From NCBI GenBank assembly GCA_937871985.1, contig CALMPB010000240.1, positions 1 to 15,630 on the forward strand: a stretch of DNA of 15,630 bases, written 5' to 3'. Of this stretch, positions 15,599 to 15,630 are shown piece by piece (within the stretch, counting starts at the first letter, position 1; every line of letters starts with the position of its first letter). Made by a program: the position numbers and the translations under genes. The notes beneath the pieces were generated by a model. That model did not search any database, was not told where the DNA came from, and saw only the letters and a list, made by a program, of their open reading frames with translations. This stretch comes from an uncultured Burkholderiaceae bacterium (lineage in GTDB: Bacteria > Pseudomonadota > Gammaproteobacteria > Burkholderiales > Burkholderiaceae).

Positions 15599-15630
15599 CT
15601 GGTCAGCGACATTGATGGTGATGTGTCAGC
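15599..15630. repeat. Short direct repeat at right edge, possible end of a mobile element
   Basis: GTCAGC occurs twice, at about 15602-15607 and at the very end (15625-15630), within a stretch that resembles neither flanking gene. Closely spaced repeats of this kind are seen at the ends of some insertion sequences such as the IS21 family. Only 32 bases are visible, so this is a hint and not an identification. Confidence 0.15.

Overview
The window looks like chromosome from a GC-rich alphaproteobacterium, most probably a sphingomonad. This is inferred from codon usage, the paired DUF2891 and secreted M20 genes at the left edge, and the style of the polysaccharide genes. It was judged by eye, not by a database search.

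Left edge (1-1717): the last 89 codons of a DUF2891 protein, followed by a secreted M20D-type amidohydrolase. Both are GC-rich and look like ordinary chromosomal genes. A perfect 10-bp hairpin (1760-1783) separates them from convergent minus-strand genes.

Region 1890-4640 (minus strand): transcription would run from a 474-residue protein built of YadA-head-like short beta repeats (4640-3216) into a lipoprotein gene (3161-1890). The lipoprotein has a clear lipobox and an InlB/Flg_new-type repeat, but its reading frame is interrupted by two in-frame TAA codons. The lipoprotein segment is much more AT-rich than the left edge. I see no gene in 4641-5069, which separates this unit from the divergent plus-strand operon.

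Region 5070-15516: a Wzx/Wzy-type polysaccharide cluster. In order it holds a membrane phosphoglycosyltransferase that loads the first sugar on undecaprenyl phosphate, a WbpA-type UDP-GlcNAc 6-dehydrogenase, an LpxD-like left-handed beta-helix acyltransferase, a Wzx-type flippase, a right-handed beta-helix (pectate-lyase-3-like) protein, a GT4 glycosyltransferase on the minus strand, a Wzy-like polymerase and a second GT4-type glycosyltransferase overlapping it by 4 nt. Together these can start, assemble, flip and polymerise a repeat unit that probably contains an N-acetyl uronic acid. The beta-helix protein is a candidate polymer-modifying or polymer-cleaving enzyme. No Wza/Wzc-type export genes lie in the window.

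Right edge (15509-15630): a 29-codon reading frame overlaps the last glycosyltransferase and then stops. The final bases carry a short direct repeat. This may be a broken gene, possibly next to an insertion element that continues outside the window, but the evidence is thin.

The best candidates for something unusual are the doubly interrupted lipoprotein beside the unanchored YadA-head-like protein, and the LpxD-like enzyme placed in a polysaccharide operon.
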